This document shows, one piece after another, positions 1-9,489 of a DNA stretch of 64,000 nucleotides (within the stretch, counting starts at the first letter, position 1; each line of letters opens with the position of its first letter). Made by a program: the position numbers and the translations under genes. The DNA is taken from positions 1 to 64,000 of the forward strand of contig JAHHIB010000041.1 in the NCBI GenBank assembly GCA_019359075.1, given 5' to 3'. This stretch comes from Kalymmatonema hyalinum WJT4-NPBG1. Its GTDB lineage: Bacteria > Cyanobacteriota > Cyanobacteriia > Cyanobacteriales > Nostocaceae. The notes beneath the pieces are model-generated. The model saw nothing but the letters and a program-made list of their open reading frames with translations, was not told where the DNA came from and made no database searches.

Positions 1-240
1 ACAAAAGTACACCGATTCAAGTAACCCCAAGGCGGTAATGGAACAAAGCGACTAAAGTCGCACGAGTCGTATTTCCTCTCAGGTCTGAAGACGCTGAGTT
101 TCCATACTTCCCACGAGGTCTTATGACTTGAAGTTTATCCAGGATGCGTAGAGAAAAATTAAGAATGTATAAAAATTGTGAGTGAGGAGCCAGTAACTCC
201 TCATTTCTCACTTTTTAACTGATAACTCAAAGTGGAATTC

Positions 241-1167
241 TCAGGATTGGCTGTTGTTTTTGTAACTGGCAACAGCCGCCCTAAGATTACCTTGGTATTC
301 TGATAGGAGTTTTAAGCCCTCCTCTTTTTCCAACCCAGTCCAATGCATCAACAGTGCCAACTTAACCCATTTGCCACTACGTTCTAATAAGAAACCAGCG
401 GCTTCTCGACTTAAACCAGTGAGGTCTTGTAAAATACGCAAAGCGCGATCGCGTAACTTTTGATTTGTTACCGCCACATCCACCATGCGATTGCCATAAA
501 CTTTACCCAACTTGACCATTACACCCGTAGAAAGGATATTTAAAGCAAGTTTCGTTGCCGTACCAGCTTTTAGGCGAGTTGAACCAGCAAGTATCTCAGG
601 TCCAGTCAACAGGCGAATATCAATATCAGCATCACAGCTGACTTGTTCAGCAGGGACGCAGGCTATAAATATAGTAGTGGCACCCCGGCTACGAGCAGCA
701 CTCATTGCGCCGTGGACAAAAGGCGTTGTCCCACCAGCTGTAATGCCAACGACGACATCAAGTTGCGTGACTTGTCGTTGAGCGATCGCCGCTTCACCAT
801 CTTCGGCGTTGTCTTCCAAATCTTCCGAACTGCGTACTAGTGCGCCTGCACCCCCAGCGATAATCCCCTGTACCATCTCTGGGGGTGTACAAAAAGTAGG
901 CGGACACTCTGCAGCATCTAACACCGCTAACCTACCACTTGTCCCTGCTCCAATATAAAACAGGCGTCCTCCGTGATGCAATTGTTCTGCAATGCGTTCA
1001 ATCGCTTGAGCTAACTGAACTTTAGCAGCAGCTACTGCAGCCACTGCCTTTGCGTCTTCGTGATTAAACAGTTCTACCAATTCAACAGAACTGAGCTGGT
1101 CTAGGTTAAGACTATCAGGATTGACCTGCTCTGTTAAAAGATATCCGCGCCCCTGCAAGTTCATCAT
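241..1167 (-). CDS. murQ: N-acetylmuramic acid 6-phosphate etherase MurQ
   Basis: MurQ cleaves the D-lactyl ether of MurNAc-6-phosphate to give GlcNAc-6-phosphate and D-lactate in cytosolic cell-wall recycling. The 308-residue protein has the family's usual length. It shows the opening RGYLLTEQVNPDS..LDQLS, then a SIS sugar-phosphate domain (about residues 55-220) with GAGTSGRLAVLDAAECPPTF, which holds the conserved catalytic-region Glu, and the phosphate loop GITAGGTTPFVHGAM. The C-terminal third is the small helical domain. Two Met codons are adjacent at the start; either may be used. No anhMurNAc kinase or PTS gene is nearby, so the substrate must be made elsewhere. Family assignment is secure from these motifs. 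Confidence 0.95.
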   Translation of the reverse strand: MMNLQGRGYLLTEQVNPDSLNLDQLSSVELVELFNHEDAKAVAAVAAAKVQLAQAIERIAEQLHHGGRLFYIGAGTSGRLAVLDAAECPPTFCTPPEMVQGIIAGGAGALVRSSEDLEDNAEDGEAAIAQRQVTQLDVVVGITAGGTTPFVHGAMSAARSRGATTIFIACVPAEQVSCDADIDIRLLTGPEILAGSTRLKAGTATKLALNILSTGVMVKLGKVYGNRMVDVAVTNQKLRDRALRILQDLTGLSREAAGFLLERSGKWVKLALLMHWTGLEKEEGLKLLSEYQGNLRAAVASYKNNSQS

Positions 1168-1250
1168 TTGTCCTTTGTCCTTTGTCTGTGGTCATTTGTC
1201 GTTTGTCTTCTGTCCTTAGTAATGACTCATGACTCATGACTCATGACTAA
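1165..1250. repeat. STRR-type heptamer tandem repeats between murQ and the DUF3110 gene
   Basis: Short blocks of period 7 are visible: two units of TCCTTTG followed by three units of GACTCAT. Such short tandemly repeated repetitive (STRR) heptamers are a known feature of heterocystous cyanobacterial intergenic DNA. No promoter or protein-coding signal can be separated from them. Confidence 0.7.
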
Positions 1251-1257
1251 CGACTCT

Positions 1258-1680
1258 CTACAATAACCCTTCTAGTTTGCGGCGAATGCTTTCGAGTTCT
1301 GAGTCAGATAATTCTGGTTTTTCCGGCGAGTTCTGGTTACGAGGGAAGGTTTCGGAGGCAACGTCCTCTTCGGATTCTGCTTTCCAATCTGTTTGTTCAA
1401 CGTTTATTTCTGGAGGAATTGCTAAACTCCCGTTATTTGGGACAATTTTCCAGTCATAGTCTGCACTTTGACAAAATTCCTTGAGTTCCTCTGAATCAAA
1501 CGCCTCTACGGTGGCTGGCGGGAAATCTTGAGCTTCAAGCATAAGGGCAAAGCGTGCAGCGTCGTCTTCTGACTCGAACATCAGAACCTTATTGCGATCG
1601 CCCACTTGAATTGTGTGAATTCCCTCATTTTCTGTGCGAGCGTTAAACAGTAATACAAAAACACGCATGGGTGTAATCAT
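1258..1680 (-). CDS. DUF3110 domain protein
   Basis: A 140-residue acidic protein. The N-terminal 85 residues (MRVFVLLFNARTENEGIHTI..., ..VLMFESEDDAARFALMLEAQDFP...) match the DUF3110 family, found in cyanobacteria and plastids, whose function is unknown. The C-terminal tail is rich in Glu and Ser and ends in a short predicted helix (ELSDSELESIRRKLEGLL). The upstream codons MITP precede MRVF, so the true start may be the second Met. It is followed on the same strand by nothing obviously co-transcribed; the gene upstream on this strand is a TnpB transposon gene. Confidence 0.75.
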   Translation of the reverse strand: MITPMRVFVLLFNARTENEGIHTIQVGDRNKVLMFESEDDAARFALMLEAQDFPPATVEAFDSEELKEFCQSADYDWKIVPNNGSLAIPPEINVEQTDWKAESEEDVASETFPRNQNSPEKPELSDSELESIRRKLEGLL

Positions 1681-1709
1681 CTAATGTTCCATCTTGGATC
1701 TATTCGTGA

Positions 1710-3040
1710 CATCTCCCGGCGCTGACTCTACGAGTACAGCGCGGGCTTCCCAATCTTACGGTTGGGCTTTCCTGCTTCATTGGTCGCGCCTAGACTTGCG
1801 TCCCCGGCGGGCGTTACCTCCACAGGCAGCTTGACTGCGAGTCCCGCAGCTGCAAGACCCCTCTGTTCTACCACCATAGCGGCAGCAATATCACGGTCTG
1901 TTGTATATCCACACTCATGGCAAACATGAACACGTTCAGACAGCTTCTTTTTCCCGGTATGAGTTCCGCACTGAGGACACGTTTGACTAGTCCCATTGGG
2001 ATTCACCTTAGCAAAGTACACCCCACGTTTCCAACAAACCCAAGAAAGAATCTCAAGAAAACTACCCCAAGCAGCGTCCAAGCAATGCTTTGCCAACATC
2101 CCGCGACTTGTCATCTTGAGATTCAAGTCCTCAGCAAAAACCATTCCCACGCCATCACACAAAGCGTGTGCTGTATTGATATGAAACTGTTTGCGTGTGT
2201 CATAAATGCGTTCATGCAATCTACGTATCTTATGCTGTGCTTTCCGGTAGTTGGCAGAACCTTTGGTCTTGTTTTTCAACTTGCGTTGCAGCCATCTAAG
2301 CTTGCTATGCATTGAATTGAAAAACTTGGGTCTTTCTACCAATTGTCCGTTGGACACAGCCAAAAACTTGGACAATCCGACATCAATACCGATGGAATTG
2401 CCATCAGGGATGATATCGGGCACGGAAAGATCACATTGCAAAATCAACTGAGCGTACCATCCCGACGCTTTGCTGACAACTCTAACCTGCTTGACTACAA
2501 ACCCATCTGGAACTGGGCGATGCAGATTGATAGGCATTGCTCCAATTTTGGGCAGTTTAATTTGAAAACCCGTCAACGGATTGGATTTGAACTGTGGAAA
2601 CACAAACGATCTGTATTGACCAACCTTCTTGAATCGGGGAAACCCAAAACCGCGTTCCATCATAAACTTGAACGCTTTATCAAGTCGTTTCAATGCGTCT
2701 TGCAGTACTTGAGATTGAACATCTTTGAGTTCAGGATTGTCCTTTTTGATTGGTGTCAGTGCGTTTTGCTGTTTGTAGTAGTCAGGGTATGGCGTGTCAA
2801 CCGGGATGATGTATTCAGAGTGAATAGAGCAGGCGTTGATAGGACATTTACGCGAAGCTATCCAGTCTTTACGTTCCCGCAATGCATAGTTGTATACTTT
2901 GCGACACGATTCCATCCAAGCAAGCATTCTTGCTTCTTGAGCAGCGTCTGGATAAATTCGGTAACTGTAAGTCAACGAGAGCATCTAATCACCTCCTGAA
3001 ATATTCTAACAGACTTTAGTTATCTGTTAGAAGTTCAAGA
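1710..3040 (-). mobile_element. IS200/IS605-type element with tnpB only (element 1)
   Basis: The unit contains a full tnpB and hairpins at both ends, as in IS605-family transposons. At the 3' end of tnpB a hairpin at 1719-1742 (arms GCGCTG/CAGCGC plus an inner ACTC/GAGT pair) overlaps the tnpB stop codon. At the 5' side a perfect 10-bp inverted repeat TTCTAACAGA/TCTGTTAGAA lies at 3004-3032 with a 9-base loop. There is no tnpA, so movement would need a transposase in trans. The right-end region is where the guide (omega) RNA of active TnpBs is usually encoded. Exact ends are not defined. Confidence 0.65.
1728..2984 (-). CDS. tnpB: TnpB, RNA-guided RuvC-like nuclease of an IS605-type element (canonical)
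   Basis: A 418-residue OrfB/TnpB protein. It has the N-terminal helix-turn-helix region (TYSYRIYPDAAQEARMLAWMESCRKVYN), RuvC-I Asp in SIGIDVGLSKF, RuvC-II Glu in VFAEDLNLKM, a complete zinc ribbon (CPQCG...CHECG) and RuvC-III Asp in TTDRDIAAA. All three catalytic acids and all four cysteines are present, so it is probably an active guide-directed nuclease. A strong Shine-Dalgarno (AGGAGGTGAT) sits 5 bases before the ATG. The usual NAA after the RuvC-III Asp is AAA here. The C-terminal tail beyond the nuclease core is about 50 residues. It lacks the divergent small gene found beside the other two TnpBs of this window. Confidence 0.92.
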   Translation of the reverse strand: MLSLTYSYRIYPDAAQEARMLAWMESCRKVYNYALRERKDWIASRKCPINACSIHSEYIIPVDTPYPDYYKQQNALTPIKKDNPELKDVQSQVLQDALKRLDKAFKFMMERGFGFPRFKKVGQYRSFVFPQFKSNPLTGFQIKLPKIGAMPINLHRPVPDGFVVKQVRVVSKASGWYAQLILQCDLSVPDIIPDGNSIGIDVGLSKFLAVSNGQLVERPKFFNSMHSKLRWLQRKLKNKTKGSANYRKAQHKIRRLHERIYDTRKQFHINTAHALCDGVGMVFAEDLNLKMTSRGMLAKHCLDAAWGSFLEILSWVCWKRGVYFAKVNPNGTSQTCPQCGTHTGKKKLSERVHVCHECGYTTDRDIAAAMVVEQRGLAAAGLAVKLPVEVTPAGDASLGATNEAGKPNRKIGKPALYS

Positions 3041-3729
3041 GAGATAGGAAAAAGACAGCACATCGAGGAGGCAGCGCGTTGGGCGGGTTCCCCGACTTGA
3101 AGCGTCTGCCGTTACTGTCTTTTTCCCTGGGGAGTGCGTGTATCCCGACGCCAAATCAAAGATTATGGTGAGTCCAGTCCTGAAGGAGGGTTTCCCTCCG
3201 TAGGGAACTGGCGAACCCCAAGGGCGCGGGACTTACTGCTCCCCAGACCCCACACAAGTTAATTAAACTTCTTGATTGCGTCCAAGGAAAAGCCCAGGCA
3301 AGAATTCTCACTTTCTTAGATATTTTTAATTTTTTTCTAACAGAGTTAATATTACCAAAAGTATAAGCGTCACATTTCACATCTAGCTTTAAGCATGATT
3401 GCTACTCCCGTCTTTAGTATCGTCGGTTATCCTGGAGTAGGCGTAGCCAGTAGTGTGCGAGTTGGTTCTACAGCTGTGACAGCTACATTTGTTTATGAGT
3501 GCTGATTATGAGTGCTAAGCCCTGTAGATCAAAAGCAGGGTGTGCGGAGGAATTCCCCTCAAATAAATTTAGGGGATCAAACAAGGAAAAAACGCTATGA
3601 TTGCTCCACGGATAAATTCGGGAGCTTTTCGCCTAAGACGGTTCCTCGACTTGAAGAGGACAGCGCGGTGCGGAGGTTCCTCAGCACTCAGCACTTAGGA
3701 CTGTTTCGGTGAGTCAGTAGTGAGACGAA
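3033..3729. other. Gene-poor region with nested inverted repeats upstream of tamB-like gene
   Basis: No convincing gene was found. Visible structure: a 12-bp perfect inverted repeat GGAAAAAGACAG (3047-3058) / CTGTCTTTTTCC (3115-3126) with an inner GGCAG/CTGCC pair; a palindrome GGAGGG-TTT-CCCTCC (3185-3199) enclosed by CCAGT/ACTGG; and a related block at about 3632-3700 bounded by CCTAAG/CTTAGG. The first and last blocks share the nonamer GACTTGAAG (3094-3102 and 3648-3656). Short ORFs at 3395-3505 and 3512-3712 have no family signature and run through these repeats. Confidence 0.6.
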
Positions 3730-6700
3730 ATGACCAAAGCTTGTAATCGCGATCATCACTCCCAATCCCCCCGTATTTATAATACGCATCAATTGTTACT
3801 GATTTTAAGCCGTGGTGGCATTGCCTTGAGCGGAATTCTGCTTATAGGAATTACGGGCGGTACTTGGCGACTATGGAATTTTATTCATAAAGACTTAGTG
3901 CCATTAGCCCAAAGCAATCTTACTACTACATTGAACCGTCCCGTAAAACTGGGGCAAGTAAAACAACTTTCGCTTACGGGAGTGACGTTTGGGGCTTCAG
4001 CCATTCCGGCTACACCTACAGATCCGGATAAGGTGACAGCCGAGGTTGTAGAGGTAGGTTTTGACCCATTACAGTTGCTGTTGAACCACAAACTCAAGTT
4101 AGACGTCACCTTAGTCAACCCGGATGTTTACCTTGAGCAGGATGAACAAAGGCGCTGGATTACCACAAGAATAACGGCGGCAGGTCGAAAAGGACCAATT
4201 AAAACTGATTTAGACAAACTGCGGTTTCGCAATGCCAACTTGGTGTTAGTTCCCCAGGCAAATAAGGTAGAGGGAGAAATGACTCCCTCATCCCCCTCAT
4301 CCCCCTCATCCCCCTCATCCCCCGTAGCATTTTCACAAATCAACGGCACTGCCCAACTATTAGAAAACTACAAACTCATTCAATTTAATTTGGATGGGCA
4401 ACCAGATAACGGTGGCAACCTTGCGATACAAGGAGATTTTCGTCCCAAGACTCAAGAAGTCAACTTACAGTTGCTACGGGTACGAAACTTCCTTGCTGCT
4501 GATGTTTCTCGCATCGTTAAGTTACCCGTGGAATTACAAGCAGGTCGAGTTCAGGGTGAGTTGAAAATTCAAAACATCCAGCTGAAACAAAAACAGCAAA
4601 ACCTGCTCATTTTTGGTAATGCTACTGGGCAAGGAGTTCAACTTCAAGTTCCGCGAATGCCACTACCATTTATCAATTCTCAAGGTAAGGTGCGCTTTCA
4701 AGGAACTCAGCTTAAGCTAGAAAATGTCACCAGTGGTTATGGCAAAATCCCCTTAATAGCGAACGGCACCATTGACTCCAAAGCTGGCTACAAGTTAGTA
4801 GCGCGTGTAAATGCGGTAAATGTGGCAAGTGTCCGGGAAACTCTCAACGTCAAATTACCCGTACCGACAATTGGGGAAGGTAAGGCAGACTTACAGGTTG
4901 TTGGACCAATCACTAACCCAATTCTCTCTGGTACAGTTGCCACCATAAAAGAAGCAAAAATTGACAAAGTTGATTTTAAGAGTGCCAGCGCACAGTTTGA
5001 GTTTTCTCCTGTCGCGTCTATTATTACTTTTAAAAATATTCAAGGCAAAGCGACTGTAGGCGGTGAAGTTACAGGCGCTGGGACGATTCAATTTGTTAAC
5101 AAAATTCCCAAGCTAAATTTTAATGTCACGGCAAAGAACGTTCCAGGGGATGCCATTGCCTCTGTTTACGATATAAAACCTGGATTCCAAATTGGTACTG
5201 TCTTAGGTACAGCACAACTGACTGGCAGTGGTGAGAACGTTCAGACAACGGTACAATGGCAAGCGCCCCAAGCAACCTACCCCGGAAGTGGAGAAACAAT
5301 TGTCGCCCCAGACAAAAGCGTCTCCTTCCGTAATGTTGCTCTGAGTGTTGGTGGTGGTACAGTACAAATTGCTGGCAGTTGGGCTAATCAGCGTTGGCAA
5401 GCGATCGCCGATGCTTCCAAAGTACAGGTGCAACGTTTTGTCAACTCCAGTCAACTGCAAAATGTCTCTCTCGATCACGCACGCTTCAACGGTCGTCTGA
5501 TCTTATCAGGAACCTCAGCCCCATTTAAAATTGCCACAATTCGTCCAGATAACGCAAAAGTTCAAGTTGCGGGTGGCACAGTTGCTATTTCTAATCTTCA
5601 ATTTGGCGAGCAAAGCTTTTCTGCCGAATTGGTTGCTGACGGTGTGCGGTTGGGGCGTTTGCTAAAACAAGCGCCCCAAACTTTAAATGGACCATTAGCG
5701 GGTAAGTTCCAAGTTTCAGGAAATACAGACACTTTTAACCTCAAAACCTTACGTGCTACTGGTGAGGGACGCTTATTAGTTGCTGGTGGCGCAATTACAG
5801 CTTCTCATATCCAAGTCGCGGAAGGTTTGTATAAAGCACAACTACAAGCAAATAACGTAGATGTGCAACAATTGGCACAATTACCTAAGCAATCTCAAGG
5901 AAGGTTAAGCGGTCAATTCAACGTTGCTGGTTCAGTTGAATCCTTTAAACCGCAAACTGTTGTAGCCACAGGACAAGCACGCGTCAATTTTGGTAGTGGT
6001 ACTGTGACTGCTTCTAATATCCAATTGGCTAATGGTCGCTATCAGGCGCAACTCCAAGCAACTCAAGTGCCATTGCAAAAATTATCACAAGTGCCACCGC
6101 AGTTTAACGGTACTTTGACAGGTCAATTTAACGTTGCTGGTTTAGCTGATTCCTTCAAACCACAAGCTATTCAAGCTACTGGTCAGGCACGACTTAATGT
6201 TGCAGGTGGCACAGTCACCGCTTCTAATATTCAACTTGCTGATGGTCGCTACCAGGCAATGGTTGATGCTTCTGGTGTGGAATTAAAACGGTTGTCGCAG
6301 CAGTTGCGGGGTCAATTTGGCGGTAAAGTGCAACTGGCAGGCACTGTGGGAACTTTCAACATATCCAACGTGCGTGCCTCTGGTCAGGTACAGCTTTCTC
6401 AAGGCATTGCTGGTATTGAGCAACCGCTGACAGCAGTTGTTGGCTGGGATGGACAAAAGCTGCTCGTCGAGCGAGCCACTTCTCCAGGCTTGAATGCTAA
6501 TGGTTATATTTTAGCCAAGTCTAGTGGGGCAGGCATACCGGAAATTACTGAATTAAATCTCAACGTTCAGGCACAGAATTATAATCTGCAAAAGTTGCCA
6601 ATGCAGCTTCCCAGCGCTGTGGCTTTAGCAGGGAAAGCCGATTTTGGGGGAAGAATCAGCGGTACGCTACCTGTGCCAAATATACAAGGGCAAGTTAGGT

Positions 6701-9489
6701 TACGAGACTTGGTGGTAAATCGGCTGCCTTTTGAGTCGGTGTTAACTGGAAACATCCAATTGGCGCAGGGACAGGGTTTAAATTTAGATGTTGCAGGCAA
6801 ACGCGATCGCATTACTCTCAACGCAGACGCAAAAAATCGTCCCAACTCTTTCTTAGTGAGGTGGCAAGACGCATTGGCAAGCGGTCAATCTCAAGGGGAC
6901 AATTTGGCAATGAAAGTGGAAAACTTCCCCTTGGCGATATTGAATCTCACCCCGCCTGCGAATACTCATCTTGGTACGGGTGCGATCGCTGGATTTTTGA
7001 CTGGGGATTTTCAGGTTAATCAAAAGACATTTGCGACACAAGGCGATATTGCAATTGCCAAGCCGCAATTAGGACGCATTAAAGGCGATCGCCTGATGGC
7101 ACAATTCCGTTACGGCGATGGTCAAGCACGGCAGTTGCTTCAACGGGGGGAACCCCCGCAACGCACTGCCTTAACGGTTACAAATAGCGAATTTGTCAAA
7201 GGTGCGAGTCGCTACGCCCTTGCTGGGACTTTGAGCCAAACTCCCAAAGGTCCGCAAATCAAAGGTAAACTGAACGTTACCCAAGGTGAAGTTCAAGATG
7301 TCCTGACTGCACTACAGTTATATGAATTACAAGATGTCCAACGCGGTTTGGCACAGCCAAACTACGGTACAGCAGCAGATTTGAATGCTACCGAGTCAGT
7401 AGGATTTTCAGATCAGCCTTTGTCTGCCCAACTTCAGCGCTTTGGCGAATTTGAAAATCGGCTAGTACAACAAAAACAACAGCGTCGCAATGTTTCTGCC
7501 ATACCGGAATTGGCAGATTTAAAGGGAACTTTCAACGGTGAAATCTCCGTAGATACTGCAACAGCGAACGGGCTGGATGTAAGCTTTAATTTAAACGGTC
7601 AAAACTTTGTTTGGGGTAGGGCAGATGAACCGGATCGTTTATATAAAGCAGACCAAGTGATTGCTCAAGGCAGATTTGAAAACGGTGTTCTCAGATTGCT
7701 ACCTTTGCGACTGGAGTCTCAGAACAACCTGATCGCCTTGACAGGTAATATTGGCGGTAATGAACAATCTGGTCAGTTGCAGGTTGTCAATTTCCCCGTG
7801 CAAGTGTTGAATAATTTTGTCAAACTGCCCGTTGGTTTAACAGGTAATCTCAACGGCACAGCAGCTTTAGCAGGGAGTATTGACAATCCACAGGCAAAGG
7901 GAGAATTACAAATCACGCAAGGGACTCTCAATCAAAAAGGTGTAGAGTCAGCGACTGCGAGTTTCAACTACACCAATGGTCGCTTGAACTTTGGCAGCCA
8001 CGTTACGGTTTCTGGTTCAGAGCCAGTTAAAATTGCTGGTAGTGTACCTTATCAGTTGCCTTTTGCTTCTGTAAAGCCAGATAACGATCAAATTAATCTG
8101 GATGTGAAAGTTCAAAATGAAGGGCTGGCAGTCTTAAACCTGTTAACTAACCAAGTCGCCTTTGAAAAAGGTGAGGGACAAATAGACTTGATGGTGCGGG
8201 GGACAACACAACAACCTATATTAGATGGAATTGCCACTGTTAAGGATGCCACCTTTTCATCTCAAGCTTTACCAGGAAAGCTGACAGATATTACAGGAAC
8301 AGTGCAGTTTGGTTTAGACCGGATTGCCGTGCAAAATCTTCAAGGTAAGTATAATAACAAGGGTAAAGTCCAGGCACAAGGTGAAATTCCTGTCTCTAGT
8401 CAAGAAACGAAAATAGACCATCCCCTCACGGTTAGCCTTGACCAATTGGCTTTGAATCTTAAAGAACTTTACCAAGGAGGCGTCAGCGGTAACTTGCTGG
8501 TGACTGGTTCCGCCCTGAAGCCAATGATTGGTGGTCAATTGCAGTTAGCTGATGGTCAAGTTTTACTAACAGAATCTACAAAAACCACCAATGCAAATAG
8601 CAAAATAGATGTTTCAGGTGTGAAACAGGTCAAGCAAGAGAGCCCGAAAGCTGACTATACAGCGACTCGGTTCAAAGACCTACAGTTACAGCTAGGCAAA
8701 AACGTACAAATTACCCGTCCACTCATTATCAGTTTCCGGGCTACTGGAACCCTTAACGTCAACGGTTCGTTTAAAGAACCAATACCAGAAGGAACTATCC
8801 GGCTTAAGGAAGGAAGCGTAAATTTATTTACGACTCGATTTAACCTTGCGCGTGGCTATAAACATAAAGCTATTTTTAGAGCAAATCAACCCCGCGATCC
8901 CGAGTTAGACATGCAGCTATTTGCGAAAGTACTTGACGTTATTCAAAATACTGACCTCAATAAACCAAATATCACAGGGTTGGCGGCTTTAGAAACTGTT
9001 CGTGTTGATGCCAGGGTGCAAGGTCTGGCAAGTAAACTGGATGAAAGTCTGGAACTGACAAGCAGCCCCGTACGCAGCGAAACAGAAATTGTTGCCCTGC
9101 TTGGGGGTGGAATTGTAGAAACCGAAGGACGCACTAACGACACTACCTTAGGACTGATTAATATAGCAGGTTCGGCTGTGTTCAACAATCTTCAGGAACC
9201 TCTAAACCAGATTGCAACGGCATTGGGTTTGAGCGAACTGCGTCTCTTCCCAACCATCCTCACGGACACTCTGATAGCAGGTAGGAGTAGTTCAACTTTG
9301 GAGTTGGCAGCGGAAGCCGGAGTGGATATCACTCGCAGGTTTTCTGTCTCCACCCTGAAGATTTTGACAAATAGCGACCCCTTCCAATGGGGTATTAACT
9401 ATCGGCTCAACAATTCCATTCGTCTGCGTGCAACCACTAATTTAAATGATGACAATCGCGCAGTTGTTGAGTATCAAAAGAGGTTTTAA
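3730..9489 (+). CDS. TamB-like translocation/assembly module protein (DUF490), 1919 aa
   Basis: A very large envelope protein of the AsmA/TamB type, thought to form a beta-taco bridge between inner membrane and outer membrane for lipid or protein transfer. One N-terminal membrane anchor is visible (about residues 24-48, LLILSRGGIALSGILLIGITGG). The body is built of degenerate beta-rich repeats, best seen as three near-copies of GQFNVAG..SFKPQ..ATGQARVNFGSGTVTASNIQLA(D/N)GRYQAQ at about residues 730-850. The C-terminal ~300 residues (GTIRLKEGSVNLFTTRFNL..., ..SPVRSETEIVALLGGG...) are the conserved TamB/DUF490 domain. A tandem PSS(P)-type run near residues 184-196 comes from a 9-bp DNA repeat. 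Its stop overlaps the convergent devA-like stop by 4 bases. Confidence 0.9.
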   Translation: MTKACNRDHHSQSPRIYNTHQLLLILSRGGIALSGILLIGITGGTWRLWNFIHKDLVPLAQSNLTTTLNRPVKLGQVKQLSLTGVTFGASAIPATPTDPDKVTAEVVEVGFDPLQLLLNHKLKLDVTLVNPDVYLEQDEQRRWITTRITAAGRKGPIKTDLDKLRFRNANLVLVPQANKVEGEMTPSSPSSPSSPSSPVAFSQINGTAQLLENYKLIQFNLDGQPDNGGNLAIQGDFRPKTQEVNLQLLRVRNFLAADVSRIVKLPVELQAGRVQGELKIQNIQLKQKQQNLLIFGNATGQGVQLQVPRMPLPFINSQGKVRFQGTQLKLENVTSGYGKIPLIANGTIDSKAGYKLVARVNAVNVASVRETLNVKLPVPTIGEGKADLQVVGPITNPILSGTVATIKEAKIDKVDFKSASAQFEFSPVASIITFKNIQGKATVGGEVTGAGTIQFVNKIPKLNFNVTAKNVPGDAIASVYDIKPGFQIGTVLGTAQLTGSGENVQTTVQWQAPQATYPGSGETIVAPDKSVSFRNVALSVGGGTVQIAGSWANQRWQAIADASKVQVQRFVNSSQLQNVSLDHARFNGRLILSGTSAPFKIATIRPDNAKVQVAGGTVAISNLQFGEQSFSAELVADGVRLGRLLKQAPQTLNGPLAGKFQVSGNTDTFNLKTLRATGEGRLLVAGGAITASHIQVAEGLYKAQLQANNVDVQQLAQLPKQSQGRLSGQFNVAGSVESFKPQTVVATGQARVNFGSGTVTASNIQLANGRYQAQLQATQVPLQKLSQVPPQFNGTLTGQFNVAGLADSFKPQAIQATGQARLNVAGGTVTASNIQLADGRYQAMVDASGVELKRLSQQLRGQFGGKVQLAGTVGTFNISNVRASGQVQLSQGIAGIEQPLTAVVGWDGQKLLVERATSPGLNANGYILAKSSGAGIPEITELNLNVQAQNYNLQKLPMQLPSAVALAGKADFGGRISGTLPVPNIQGQVRLRDLVVNRLPFESVLTGNIQLAQGQGLNLDVAGKRDRITLNADAKNRPNSFLVRWQDALASGQSQGDNLAMKVENFPLAILNLTPPANTHLGTGAIAGFLTGDFQVNQKTFATQGDIAIAKPQLGRIKGDRLMAQFRYGDGQARQLLQRGEPPQRTALTVTNSEFVKGASRYALAGTLSQTPKGPQIKGKLNVTQGEVQDVLTALQLYELQDVQRGLAQPNYGTAADLNATESVGFSDQPLSAQLQRFGEFENRLVQQKQQRRNVSAIPELADLKGTFNGEISVDTATANGLDVSFNLNGQNFVWGRADEPDRLYKADQVIAQGRFENGVLRLLPLRLESQNNLIALTGNIGGNEQSGQLQVVNFPVQVLNNFVKLPVGLTGNLNGTAALAGSIDNPQAKGELQITQGTLNQKGVESATASFNYTNGRLNFGSHVTVSGSEPVKIAGSVPYQLPFASVKPDNDQINLDVKVQNEGLAVLNLLTNQVAFEKGEGQIDLMVRGTTQQPILDGIATVKDATFSSQALPGKLTDITGTVQFGLDRIAVQNLQGKYNNKGKVQAQGEIPVSSQETKIDHPLTVSLDQLALNLKELYQGGVSGNLLVTGSALKPMIGGQLQLADGQVLLTESTKTTNANSKIDVSGVKQVKQESPKADYTATRFKDLQLQLGKNVQITRPLIISFRATGTLNVNGSFKEPIPEGTIRLKEGSVNLFTTRFNLARGYKHKAIFRANQPRDPELDMQLFAKVLDVIQNTDLNKPNITGLAALETVRVDARVQGLASKLDESLELTSSPVRSETEIVALLGGGIVETEGRTNDTTLGLINIAGSAVFNNLQEPLNQIATALGLSELRLFPTILTDTLIAGRSSSTLELAAEAGVDITRRFSVSTLKILTNSDPFQWGINYRLNNSIRLRATTNLNDDNRAVVEYQKRF
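4279..4322 (+). repeat. 9-bp tandem repeat inside the tamB-like coding region
   Basis: About four to five units of TCCCCCTCA encode the in-frame run PSSPSSPSSPSSP. Because the unit is 9 bp, copy-number change keeps frame. The tract lies in a linker between predicted beta segments, so it is probably tolerated rather than functional. Confidence 0.85.

Noticed and set aside
17-211. 64-codon minus-strand ORF at the window edge
   Set aside because: No start context, no recognisable motif; likely chance.
3395-3505. 36-codon ORF beginning MIATPVFSIVGYPGVGVASS
   Set aside because: No Shine-Dalgarno, no family signature, and it lies between repeat blocks; not enough to call a gene.
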